NCBI GenBank assembly: GCA_947595925.1
Contig: CANQEV010000018.1
Coordinates: forward strand, 1 to 53,634
Direction of reading: 5' to 3'
DNA: 53,634 nt
Source of the DNA: an uncultured Acetatifactor sp.
GTDB taxonomy: Bacteria > Bacillota > Clostridia > Lachnospirales > Lachnospiraceae
The position numbers were made by a program, and so were the translations under genes. Positions within the stretch are counted from its first letter, which is position 1, and every line of letters starts with the position of its first letter. Shown here piece by piece: positions 24,999 to 32,736 of the stretch. The notes under the pieces are model-generated. The model saw only the letters and a program-made list of their open reading frames with translations. It was not told the origin of the DNA and searched no databases.

Positions 24999-25442
24999 TT
25001 AATAAGACTCGCTGACGTCCGGCTCTTTCTCCCCGATATCGTTCACCGGCTTTTCCAGACCTTCTATGACAATGTGGTTTTTCTCCGCGTAATCCCAGAG
25101 CGCCGCGTGGATCGCCTCCTCCGCCAGAAGGGAACAATGCACCTTCACCGGCGGCAGCCCGTCCAGCGCTTCGCAGACCGCCCGGTTCGTCACCTGCAGG
25201 GCCTCCTGCACCGTCTTTCCCTTTACCAGCTCCGTCGCCATGCTGCTCGTGGCCACCGCCGCGCCGCAGCCGAAGGTCTTGAACTTCACGTCCCGGATCA
25301 CGCCGTTTTCATCGATATCCAGGTACATCCTCATGATGTCCCCGCACTTGGCGTTTCCCACGGTCCCGACGCCGCTGGGGTTTTCGATCTCCCCCACGTT
25401 CCGGGGATTGTTAAAATGATCCATCACCTTTTCACTGTACAT
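24999..25442 (-). CDS. iscU: Fe-S cluster scaffold protein IscU/NifU N-terminal type
   Basis: Encodes 147 residues. The three scaffold cysteines are in VGNAKCGDIM, FKTFGCGAAVATSSMATELV and PVKVHCSLLAEEAI, and the N-terminal YSEKVMDHFNNPRNVGEI is typical of the clostridial NifU-like U-type scaffold. It assembles 2Fe-2S or 4Fe-4S clusters with sulfur from the cysteine desulfurase encoded 39 bases upstream. The C-terminal 20 residues are acidic and not conserved. The ATG at 25442 is preceded by GGAGGGAAAAGGG. iscS-iscU-mnmA are one operon downstream of the Rrf2 and cysK genes. Confidence 0.94.
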   Translation of the reverse strand: MYSEKVMDHFNNPRNVGEIENPSGVGTVGNAKCGDIMRMYLDIDENGVIRDVKFKTFGCGAAVATSSMATELVKGKTVQEALQVTNRAVCEALDGLPPVKVHCSLLAEEAIHAALWDYAEKNHIVIEGLEKPVNDIGEKEPDVSESY

Positions 25443-25481
25443 CCCTTTTCCCTCCGATCTCTTTGATTAAGGCTTCCCATG

Positions 25482-26684
25482 TCACGCGGGAAGCTTTCCT
25501 CCTTCCGCGCCCTCCAGTCTGTTCTTGTCATACAGCGGCGACATGTTCCGCAGCCGCTCCACGATCTCCTTCAGCGCATCCACGGTATAGTCGATATCCT
25601 CTTTCGTCGTCTGCTCCGACAGTGTCAGCCGGAGGGACCCGTGCGCGATCTCATGGGGAAGCCCGATCGCCAGAAGCACATGGGAGGGATCCAGGGAACC
25701 CGAGGTACACGCCGAACCGCTGGAGGCGCAGACGCCCTTCTGATCCAGCAGGATCAGCATGGATTCCCCCTCGATATACCGAAAGCAGAAGTGGGCGTTA
25801 TTGGGAAGCCGCCTCTCCCTGTCCCCGTTCAGCCTGCTGTAAGGGATCTCCCGGAGTATCCGGTCGATGAGATAGTCCCGAAGCTGCATCTCGTACGCGG
25901 TCCTCTGGGCCAGGGATGCTTTCGCCAGCTCCGCCGCTTTTCCAAAACCCACGATCCCGGGCACATTGTGAGTCCCCGCCCTTCTGGACCGTTCCTGGGC
26001 CCCGCCGTGGATAAAGGACCGGATCTTTACGCCCTTTCTGATATACAACAGGCCGACTCCCTTCGGCCCGTTGAGCTTATGGCCGCTGGCGCTCAGCATA
26101 TCGACGTTCATTCTGTCCACGTCCAGCTCGATCTGACCGAATGCCTGCACCGCGTCCGTGTGGAACAACACCCCGTGAGCCCTGGCGATCCGGCCGATCT
26201 CCTCCACGGGCTGGATCGTCCCGATCTCGTTGTTCGCCGTCATCACCGAGATCAGGATCGTGTCCGGACGGATCGCCTTCTCCAGCTCATCCAGCTTTAC
26301 AAAGCCATATTCGTCCACATCGATATAAGTGACCTCATACCCCTGCTTCTCCAAATACTCACAGGTGTGAAGGACCGCGTGATGCTCGATCTTCGACGTG
26401 ATGATATGCTTTCCCTTGTCCCGGTACGCCTCCGCTGCGGCCTTCAGGGCCCAGTTGTCCGACTCGGAACCGCCCGCCGTAAAATAAATCTCCTCCGGCT
26501 TTGCACCGATCAGATCCGCCAGCGTCTCCCTGGCCTTCTCCACCGCTTTCTGCGCCTCCCCCGCAAAGGAGTAGATGGCGGACGGATTGCCGTAACACTC
26601 CGTAAAATATGGAAGCATCGCCTCTACCACCTCGGGATGGACCCGGGTGGTGGCCGCATTGTCCAGATAAATTCTCTTGCTCAT
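25482..26684 (-). CDS. iscS: Cysteine desulfurase NifS/IscS
   Basis: Encodes 400 residues. PLP-dependent; converts cysteine to alanine and passes persulfide sulfur to IscU and tRNA thiolases. Motifs are YLDNAATTRVHPEVVEAM at the N-terminus, FTAGGSESDNWALK, MTANNEIGTIQPVEEIG, HTDAVQAFGQIELDVDRM, the PLP lysine in SASGHKLNGPKGVGLLYIRKG, and the active cysteine in GVCASSGSACTSGSLDPSHVL. This SSGSACxSG loop is that of the group I NifS/IscS enzymes. AAGGGAAGAGG precedes the ATG at 26684. A cysteine synthase lies upstream, so cysteine supply and use are clustered. Confidence 0.94.
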   Translation of the reverse strand: MSKRIYLDNAATTRVHPEVVEAMLPYFTECYGNPSAIYSFAGEAQKAVEKARETLADLIGAKPEEIYFTAGGSESDNWALKAAAEAYRDKGKHIITSKIEHHAVLHTCEYLEKQGYEVTYIDVDEYGFVKLDELEKAIRPDTILISVMTANNEIGTIQPVEEIGRIARAHGVLFHTDAVQAFGQIELDVDRMNVDMLSASGHKLNGPKGVGLLYIRKGVKIRSFIHGGAQERSRRAGTHNVPGIVGFGKAAELAKASLAQRTAYEMQLRDYLIDRILREIPYSRLNGDRERRLPNNAHFCFRYIEGESMLILLDQKGVCASSGSACTSGSLDPSHVLLAIGLPHEIAHGSLRLTLSEQTTKEDIDYTVDALKEIVERLRNMSPLYDKNRLEGAEGGKLPA

Positions 26685-26745
26685 GCCTCTTCCCTTCTTT
26701 CAAAATAGTGATCTGTAAGATCATTTAAAATTTTGGAAAACACTA

Positions 26746-26779
26746 TATTTCATTTATCCCATAAGAATACTATGAAATA
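26746..26779 (-). promoter_or_regulatory. Inverted repeat upstream of iscS
   Basis: TATTTCAT (26746-26753) and ATGAAATA (26772-26779) are perfect complements across 18 bp, in an A+T-rich 208-bp gap 62 bases before the iscS start. It is a plausible Rrf2-type operator, but the centre does not match a motif I can name with certainty. Confidence 0.4.
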
Positions 26780-26850
26780 AGGCCGTAATAAGACACGGAC
26801 ATATTCCAACAGCCATCGCTACAATAAGTCCCCCTTATCTATGGCTTGAT

Positions 26851-26884
26851 GAAAAGACCGGAAGCGATCCCTTCCGGCCTTTCT
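26851..26884 (-). terminator. Terminator after cysK
   Basis: The stem CCGGAAG/CTTCCGG (26858-26864 and 26871-26877), extended by AAAG/CTTT around one mismatch, has a 6-base loop. On the minus strand TTTTC follows; on the plus strand a longer T-run follows. Confidence 0.75.
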
Positions 26885-26892
26885 TTTTCGAT

Positions 26893-27831
26893 TTAGTTAT
26901 CGCTGAACAAAGGCGTTGACAGATACCGGTCTCCGGAGTCGGGAAGAAGCGCCACAATGGTCTTTCCCTGATTTTCCGGCCGGGATGCCAGGATCCCCGC
27001 AGCCTTGAGGGCCGCGCCGGAGGAAATGCCCACCAGGATCCCCTCGCTGACCGCAAATTTCCGGCCCTCCTCGAACGCATCCTCGTTTTCAATGGCGATC
27101 ACTTCGTCATATATCTTCGTGTTCAGCACCTCCGGCACAAAACCGGCGCCGATGCCCTGGATCTTATGAGCCCCCGCGGTTCCCTTGGAAAGCACGGGGC
27201 TGCTGGCGGGCTCCACCGCCACAACCTTTACATTCGGATTCTTTTCCTTCAGGTACTCGCCGACACCCGTAACGGTACCGCCGGTGCCCACGCCCGCAAC
27301 AAAGATATCCACCTTCCCGTCCGTCTGCTCCCAGATCTCCGGTCCCGTGGAAGCCCTGTGGACCGCAGGGTTCGCGGGATTGACAAACTGTCCCAGGATC
27401 ACGGATCCGGGAATCTCCTTCTTCAGCTCTTCCGCCTTCTCAATGGCGCCCTTCATCCCCTTCGCGCCCTCTGTCAGCACCAGCTCCGCGCCGTATGCCT
27501 TCAGCAGATTTCTTCTCTCCACGCTCATGGTGTCCGGCAGGGTCAGGATCGCCTTATACCCCTTCATGGCGGCCACGGAAGCCAGCCCGATGCCGGTGTT
27601 CCCGGAAGTGGGCTCGATAATGGTAGCTCCGGGCTTTAAGATCCCCTTTTTCTCAGCGTCCTCGATCATCGCCAGGGCGATCCTGTCCTTCACGGATCCC
27701 GCCGGATTCAGATACTCCAGCTTTGCCAGGATCACAGCTCCCTTGATCCCCGCCCTTTCGGAATACCGGTTCAGCTTTAACAGCGGGGTCCCGCCGATCA
27801 GCTCTGACGCACTCTCTTTGATCTTACTCAT
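26893..27831 (-). CDS. cysK: Cysteine synthase (O-acetylserine sulfhydrylase)
   Basis: Encodes 312 residues. It makes cysteine from O-acetylserine and sulfide with PLP. Landmarks are [13 protein letters not shown], the PLP lysine in [62 protein letters not shown], the phosphate loop [17 protein letters not shown], and [17 protein letters not shown]. The length and motifs fit CysK rather than cystathionine beta-synthase, with no extra domain. The ATG at 27831 has AAGGAGG 8 bases upstream; an in-frame ATG 33 bases earlier has none. It lies 125 bases after the Rrf2 gene and ends at a terminator, so iscS begins a new unit. Confidence 0.94.
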   Translation of the reverse strand: MSKIKESASELIGGTPLLKLNRYSERAGIKGAVILAKLEYLNPAGSVKDRIALAMIEDAEKKGILKPGATIIEPTSGNTGIGLASVAAMKGYKAILTLPDTMSVERRNLLKAYGAELVLTEGAKGMKGAIEKAEELKKEIPGSVILGQFVNPANPAVHRASTGPEIWEQTDGKVDIFVAGVGTGGTVTGVGEYLKEKNPNVKVVAVEPASSPVLSKGTAGAHKIQGIGAGFVPEVLNTKIYDEVIAIENEDAFEEGRKFAVSEGILVGISSGAALKAAGILASRPENQGKTIVALLPDSGDRYLSTPLFSDN

Positions 27832-27956
27832 AATAACATCCTCCTTATAAAATATATTTTTCACATCAGATTTCTAGGATTTCGGACCGCTCATACCTTC
27901 TGCGGCTCTTTTTCACAATGTGTCCTCTTGTACTTCGTATCCTGCTGTCTCTTTTT

Positions 27957-28379
27957 CTAGTTTCCAAGATCCTTCTGCCAATCCACCAGGTCCTTCAGCG
28001 TCACCGTATCCACAACGCCGCTGACCGCCTCGTTGATCTTCTTCCAGAGAAGATATGTGACACAGCCCTTCTGCCTCTCGCAATCTGCCGCATCCTCCTC
28101 CACGCAGGCCACCGGCGCAAGGCTCCCCTCCGTCAGCCGCAGGATCATCCCCGCCGTATAGTCCTCCGGCTTCTTTCGGAGCAGATACCCTCCCTGGGGC
28201 CCCCGCACGCTTTTGACATACCCCGCCTTATTCAGGATGGATATGATCTGTTCCAGATATTTGTCCGAAATGCCCTGCCGCTCCGCAACGTCCTTGATCC
28301 GGATCGGGGTCCCCTCGTCGTTCATCGCGAGATCCAGCATCAGCCGCAGCGCGTATCTTCCCCTTGTCGAAATCTTCAT
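27957..28379 (-). CDS. Rrf2 family regulator (IscR/CymR type)
   Basis: Encodes 140 residues. The winged helix starts MKISTRGRYALRLMLDLAM, with DVAERQGISDKYLEQIISIL as the recognition region and VRGPQGGYLLRKKPED as the wing. Three cysteines in a C-x7-C-x5-C arrangement (CVEEDAADCERQKGC) match the Fe-S ligand region of IscR, with a slightly longer first spacer. It may sense Fe-S status (IscR-like) or cysteine availability (CymR-like). The neighbours cysK, iscS and iscU fit either, and the cysteines favour IscR-like. It has a consensus promoter of its own. Confidence 0.88.
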   Translation of the reverse strand: MKISTRGRYALRLMLDLAMNDEGTPIRIKDVAERQGISDKYLEQIISILNKAGYVKSVRGPQGGYLLRKKPEDYTAGMILRLTEGSLAPVACVEEDAADCERQKGCVTYLLWKKINEAVSGVVDTVTLKDLVDWQKDLGN

Positions 28380-28428
28380 CCAACACCTCCCCAGCGCTTT
28401 TCCTACTTAACAGATAGGCTATATTGGA

Positions 28429-28456
28429 ATTATAGCGCTTTTTTGGATTTTGTCAA
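28429..28456 (-). promoter_or_regulatory. Promoter of the Rrf2 gene
   Basis: TTGACA (28451-28456) and TATAAT (28429-28434) on the minus strand are separated by 16 bp. A short inverted repeat, CCTACTTAACAGATAGG (28403-28419), lies downstream of the -10 box and could be an autoregulatory site. Confidence 0.7.
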
Positions 28457-28520
28457 TATATTTCTGATAAGAGAATTTATGTTTCCGCTTCCTTTTCTCC
28501 CTGCCCTTGCCCGGCTCAGC

Positions 28521-28545
28521 CGGCCGCGCTGTTACAGCGCGGCCG
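28521..28545 (-). terminator. Perfect hairpin with the stop codon of the CbbX-like gene in its loop
   Basis: An 11-bp perfect stem (CGGCCGCGCTG at 28521-28531, CAGCGCGGCCG at 28535-28545) leaves a loop of only three bases, which on the minus strand is the TAA stop codon. A second small hairpin, CCGGC-TCA-GCCGG, abuts it at 28511-28523. No T-run follows, so classical termination is uncertain. Confidence 0.6.
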
Positions 28546-30214
28546 TATTCGTGTTCTGCTGATACTGGAATCCAAAATTCGCCTTTATCGCCGAGGCCGG
28601 CTTGAGCCGGCGGATCCCCTTTTCCACATCTTCCTTTGTGAGGCAATCCGGCTTTTTCTCACCAGGTTTCATCAGTCTGACGCTGTGGGCGCGGATCGAG
28701 GACTCCACGATTTTCCGGACATCCCTGGCATTTCCGAAGTTCCTCCCCCTCTTCAGGACGGCTATATGATCCATGGCGGTCATCAAAGCCTCTTTCTCCA
28801 GCTTATATCCGTTTTCCTTTGCAATGTGCATACAGATATCCTGTAATTCCTGGATGGAATAATCCTTAAACCGGACCATCCGGGAAATCCGCGAAGATAA
28901 GCCTGCGTCCAGATTCAGAAACTCCTCCACTTCCTTCTCGTACATCGCAAAGATAACGGTCACGTCCGGACAGTTCTCCATAAACCTCACAAACTCCTTG
29001 ATCGCCTCGTTGACATAACCTCCGGCGCCCTTATTCAGAAAGAATCCCGCTTCATCTACAAAGAGCACTCCGTTTCTCGCCTTCTCAAAAAGCTCCGCGA
29101 TCTTGACCGCCGTAGTACCGACGTACTTTCCGATGATATCCGCTCTGGACGCCTCGATGAAGGTGGCGTTTGTGGTTCCATACTCCGCCATCACCTCGGC
29201 CAGCAGTCTCGCGCTGGTCGTCTTGCCGGTTCCCGGGTTCCCGTAAAAGAGCATATTTCCATGAATTTTTTTCAACTTGTCATTTCTCCTGGCTTCCTTC
29301 AGGAGGGCCGCCTGCTCGATGACCATGTCTTTGACGTCCGCCAGGCCCGGCAGAGCATTCAGTGTCTCCAGCGGCGCATCCTCGACCTTTTCGTTGAGCT
29401 GAAAACCTTCCGGATGCAGCAAATTGTCCAACTCCCCGGAAAGCTTCTTTCTGTGAATTGCCATCTGAAGGATCCAGTCCAGGTCTTCTTCCGTGAATCT
29501 CGTCCCGCGAAGCTTCATGATCCGGTTGACGATCTCCATCGAAGAGACGTTTTTCGGAAGCGCATACCCCTCCCTCTCCAAAAGTTTCTGAAAGATATCT
29601 TCATAGTAGTCTCTGGGCACACCGCTGATCCGGAGCACTGAAAAACCCTGGTCCATCCTGAGATCCGTCACCCAGGAGCTGTCCAGCATATCCGGGCTGA
29701 CCCAGATATATTTCTTTTCCCTGGAGTCGGTCAATATGGCGTCGATCCTGTCCTTAACGTCCGTATCTTCGCCTGTGCCGACGATCCCCTCATATATGAC
29801 CGCGTCCGCTCCGATAGAATCCAGAATATTGGAATACACGTTGACAGGCATGGCCTTATTGATCTCCTCCTTGGAAAACCTGACCAGTGTCAGATCCGGG
29901 TCCAGGTCCTCATCCATTTCTTCCAGCAGATCTTCTTCATAGAGGTTATAGGGATCGTATCTTTCTCTGTCGTTTTTCCCAGTGGACGATGGGTTCGCTT
30001 CTTCATAGAGATAGCGGAAACACTTCATCGCCACCGGCTCCGAATCGGATACCAGGATCACTTTGTCCAGCGGTGTGCCGCACTTCCCTATCTCCTTTTG
30101 CAGATCTTCAAAATAGGGTGTGCAATACTCTCTGATGCCCTTTTCCCCCTTATTCAGGATGTGATAGCTGATTATATTTCTGCCAACAGCTTTTCTTTCA
30201 ATGATCGGATACAT
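28532..30214 (-). CDS. CbbX/SpoVK-like AAA+ ATPase with extended N-terminal half
   Basis: Encodes 560 residues. The second half is an active CbbX/SpoVK-type AAA+ module: Walker A GNPGTGKT at 325-332, SRADIIGKYVGTTAVKIAEL (pore-loop region), Walker B VLFVDEAGFFL with D387 and E388, LDAGLSSRISRMVRFKDYS (sensor and arginine finger), and GNARDVRKIVESSIRAHSVR (sensor 2). Residues 1-275 have no P-loop; segment 195-262 (VPRDYYEDIFQKLLEREGYA onward) looks like an AAA lid, so the N-terminal half may be a degenerate AAA domain. CbbX-type proteins remodel protein complexes as hexamers. It is the last gene of the clpP-to-AAA operon, 27 bases after the MoxR gene. The target is unknown. Confidence 0.82.
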   Translation of the reverse strand: MYPIIERKAVGRNIISYHILNKGEKGIREYCTPYFEDLQKEIGKCGTPLDKVILVSDSEPVAMKCFRYLYEEANPSSTGKNDRERYDPYNLYEEDLLEEMDEDLDPDLTLVRFSKEEINKAMPVNVYSNILDSIGADAVIYEGIVGTGEDTDVKDRIDAILTDSREKKYIWVSPDMLDSSWVTDLRMDQGFSVLRISGVPRDYYEDIFQKLLEREGYALPKNVSSMEIVNRIMKLRGTRFTEEDLDWILQMAIHRKKLSGELDNLLHPEGFQLNEKVEDAPLETLNALPGLADVKDMVIEQAALLKEARRNDKLKKIHGNMLFYGNPGTGKTTSARLLAEVMAEYGTTNATFIEASRADIIGKYVGTTAVKIAELFEKARNGVLFVDEAGFFLNKGAGGYVNEAIKEFVRFMENCPDVTVIFAMYEKEVEEFLNLDAGLSSRISRMVRFKDYSIQELQDICMHIAKENGYKLEKEALMTAMDHIAVLKRGRNFGNARDVRKIVESSIRAHSVRLMKPGEKKPDCLTKEDVEKGIRRLKPASAIKANFGFQYQQNTNTAAL

Positions 30215-30241
30215 ATTCTCTTTCCTCCTCGTTCTGTATGC

Positions 30242-31396
30242 TTAATTAAAATAGGCCGTCTGGATCAGTTTTAAATATTCCTTTGTCTCATGCCGCTTGA
30301 GGAACTCATAAAACGTATTATCCTCATTGATCCTCTTCAGGAGGAGCTCCAGACAGGACTTATCCCCCACCTGATTGAACACATTGATCACCCGGTTGAT
30401 GGAATCCCGGATCTTTTCCGCCGGACCCTTTTTCTCCCGGATCCTGCACAGGATCTCTTTCAGCAGCACTTCCGCCGCGTCGTTTCTCTGGGAAAATTTC
30501 ATTTTTTGGAACTTGTTCACATAACGCTCCAGGTCCTTCCCCTCAAAGATGTTTTCGCAATCTTCGCCCGTAAAGCCCTCCTTCCGCATACAATAGTATT
30601 TATAAAATTCCCTGCTCACTCTTTCCGATTTAATGAACTGACTGATCATTTTCTCGTCAATCTCTTCATGCACTTCGCGATACATCTTCATGGCAATATC
30701 CAGGTTTTCCCACCCCCTGCCAGTGACCAGGTTCTCCTCCTTGTCTTTTGTGCACATGTAGATAAAGGAAGGGTTCAGTTTCAGGAAGTCCTGTATTTCT
30801 ATTTCAAAATGATGCTCTTCCGCATATTTCAGGAAATCCTCCTCGCTAAACTCAACGCCCAGTTTTCTCATACGGTCCAGGATTGCAAAATCAAATGTTC
30901 TTGCGCTCCTGTTGTATGCGGACGGGTTCCCGCAGACAACGATCGTCCAGCCCTCCGGAAGTTTGTGCGCCCCGATGTTCTTTGTCTGAAGGAACGCCAG
31001 CATGACCGGCATGAGCGTATCAGACATACAGTTAAATTCATCCAGAAGCAGGATGCCCTCCTTTTCACCGGCTTCGTACTTTTCAAGTACCTTTGCGATG
31101 ATCTCGGACATTGTATATTCCGTATATTTTGTCTCGCCCAATTCGCTGATGACCGGAAGACCCAACACCGTATTTCTGGAATGATGCGTGATGCTGAAGC
31201 TCACAAATCCGATCCCCAGTTCCTCCGCGACCTGCGATACCATCTGTGTCTTTCCGATCCCCGGGCTTCCCTCCAGATAGAACGGAAGTCTGTTCACTTC
31301 CTGCATCCTGTATGTTCCATTCCCGTCTTTTGCCAGGTATCCCTTGATCCCCGCCTTCAAAGCCTCTTTTGCTTCATTGATACTGTAATTTTTCAT
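30242..31396 (-). CDS. MoxR-type AAA+ ATPase
   Basis: Encodes 384 residues. The MoxR/chelatase-like AAA module has Walker A GSPGIGKT at 43-50, Walker B GILLLDEFNC with D119 and E120, sensor 1 VVCGNPSAYN, and an arginine-finger segment AILDRMRKLGVEF. The C-terminal 150 residues are helical and charged. MoxR ATPases act with VWA-domain partners to load cofactors or remodel proteins. The gene directly follows, and overlaps by ATGA, a VWA protein gene (31393-31396), which is the expected partner. AGGGAGG precedes the start. The overlap and pairing make a MoxR-VWA complex likely; the substrate is not visible. Confidence 0.87.
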   Translation of the reverse strand: MKNYSINEAKEALKAGIKGYLAKDGNGTYRMQEVNRLPFYLEGSPGIGKTQMVSQVAEELGIGFVSFSITHHSRNTVLGLPVISELGETKYTEYTMSEIIAKVLEKYEAGEKEGILLLDEFNCMSDTLMPVMLAFLQTKNIGAHKLPEGWTIVVCGNPSAYNRSARTFDFAILDRMRKLGVEFSEEDFLKYAEEHHFEIEIQDFLKLNPSFIYMCTKDKEENLVTGRGWENLDIAMKMYREVHEEIDEKMISQFIKSERVSREFYKYYCMRKEGFTGEDCENIFEGKDLERYVNKFQKMKFSQRNDAAEVLLKEILCRIREKKGPAEKIRDSINRVINVFNQVGDKSCLELLLKRINEDNTFYEFLKRHETKEYLKLIQTAYFN

Positions 31397-32736
31397 GATC
31401 TTTTCCTCCCTGATTTATTTAAGCTTACATTTCTGACCCACTTTGGCAACCATGAATATTCTGTCTCCTCCGGAGTGATGAAAAACGTTGGATACTCCGG
31501 CGCCGCGGAGGGAAAGTCCCCTTCGGCGTCTGAAAAATAGAGCAGGCAGCCGACATTCTTTCCCTCCTTAACTAAGTTTCTGTCAACCCAGTCAAAAACA
31601 GGAATAAAACTCGTCCCTCCCCAGCCATACATCTGCATGCTGTCTTTGACCTCATTCAGTTCCTCCACATCTTCGAACTCACATACATTTTGGATGCTGC
31701 AGTCACACTGCATCAGATAGATCCTGTCAAATTGCAGTCCTTTTCCGATCTCCCGGAATATGCCGATGATCTGGGATAAAAACTCGCTGGCATACCCTTC
31801 GCAGGAACCGCTGGTATCGATGGCGATCACCATATTTTCCAAACTGATCTCATCGATCTCCTCCGCCGGTTCTATCAGCGGAACATCCTCATACAGATCC
31901 AGACCGTACTGATAAAGCATGGGATCATAAAAATCCAATTGATCTTTGCTGACGCTCTTTTTGACCAGGAACTCCTTAAAAACCTCCCGAAAACTGCATT
32001 CTCCGGAATCGGCCTTGACGCGCTGACAACCGCTTTCGCTCTCCGACCCCCATCCCAGGCTTTTTTTCTGGCTCAGTTTCTTTGCGACCTCATCCGCAGA
32101 CAGCTTTGAATTCTCTCCCTCCAAGAGATATTCCCTGGCCTGCTCCCATCGATCCGCAATGATGTCCTCTCCCTCTTTCCCACCTTCTTTTCCATTTACT
32201 TTCCCGCGGCTGCATCCGGCGGCATCTTTTCTGTCCCACCAGAACTCATGGGGATCGACGGCCAGTTCCTTCCCGGCCCACAGGACCCGCTTTGCCAGAC
32301 CTGTGTTTTTCGCCGCCTGATGATACAATCCCATTCCGATCGTGTCGAGATTCAGGGGGATTTTAACCTCATTCCAGCATGGGATCCCGATCTTTTCCAT
32401 GATCTGCGCAATTGACAGATCCATCACTCCCCACGCCAGTTTTTTTCTGACATAACTGCGATCGCTGAAATGTCCTAAAATTCCGTGAAGAAGGATATGT
32501 ACGATCTGATACTCCAGCATTCCATGCATACCTAATCTGTAATAGTTTACGATCTGATCCGGATCGAAAAAGAGGTGTTCTCCGTCCGTCGCCATAACGA
32601 AATCCTCATCTTTTGCAGAGACCGCCTGTGGCGTCAGAAGATTTACGGCATATGTGAGCGGTTCCAGCATTTCCTTCACGTTGGCAAGAGCCTTGTCTAC
32701 AATCTTATAAGCCAATTTTTCTTTAGTTGACATCAT
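31393..32736 (-). CDS. DUF2201-type metallopeptidase-like protein with VWA domain
   Basis: Encodes 447 residues. An N-terminal metallopeptidase-like region (DUF2201-N type) has VHILLHGILGHF, with histidines at about 80, 84 and 89. The usual HExxH glutamate is replaced by isoleucine, so proteolysis is doubtful although metal could still bind. A variable Gly/Ser/Lys-rich linker follows. The C-terminal VWA domain has a complete MIDAS: DTSGS at 307-311, the Thr in GGTSF, and the Asp in YFSDAEGD. Two adjacent ATGs follow GGAGGG; the first, 32736, is used and overlaps the upstream gene by 14 bases. The pairing with MoxR is the classic chelatase-like arrangement. Confidence 0.82.
   Translation of the reverse strand: MMSTKEKLAYKIVDKALANVKEMLEPLTYAVNLLTPQAVSAKDEDFVMATDGEHLFFDPDQIVNYYRLGMHGMLEYQIVHILLHGILGHFSDRSYVRKKLAWGVMDLSIAQIMEKIGIPCWNEVKIPLNLDTIGMGLYHQAAKNTGLAKRVLWAGKELAVDPHEFWWDRKDAAGCSRGKVNGKEGGKEGEDIIADRWEQAREYLLEGENSKLSADEVAKKLSQKKSLGWGSESESGCQRVKADSGECSFREVFKEFLVKKSVSKDQLDFYDPMLYQYGLDLYEDVPLIEPAEEIDEISLENMVIAIDTSGSCEGYASEFLSQIIGIFREIGKGLQFDRIYLMQCDCSIQNVCEFEDVEELNEVKDSMQMYGWGGTSFIPVFDWVDRNLVKEGKNVGCLLYFSDAEGDFPSAAPEYPTFFITPEETEYSWLPKWVRNVSLNKSGRKRS

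Noticed and set aside
28403..28419. Exact IscR or CymR operator in the Rrf2 leader
   Set aside because: Only four outer base pairs match as an inverted repeat; too weak to name the site.
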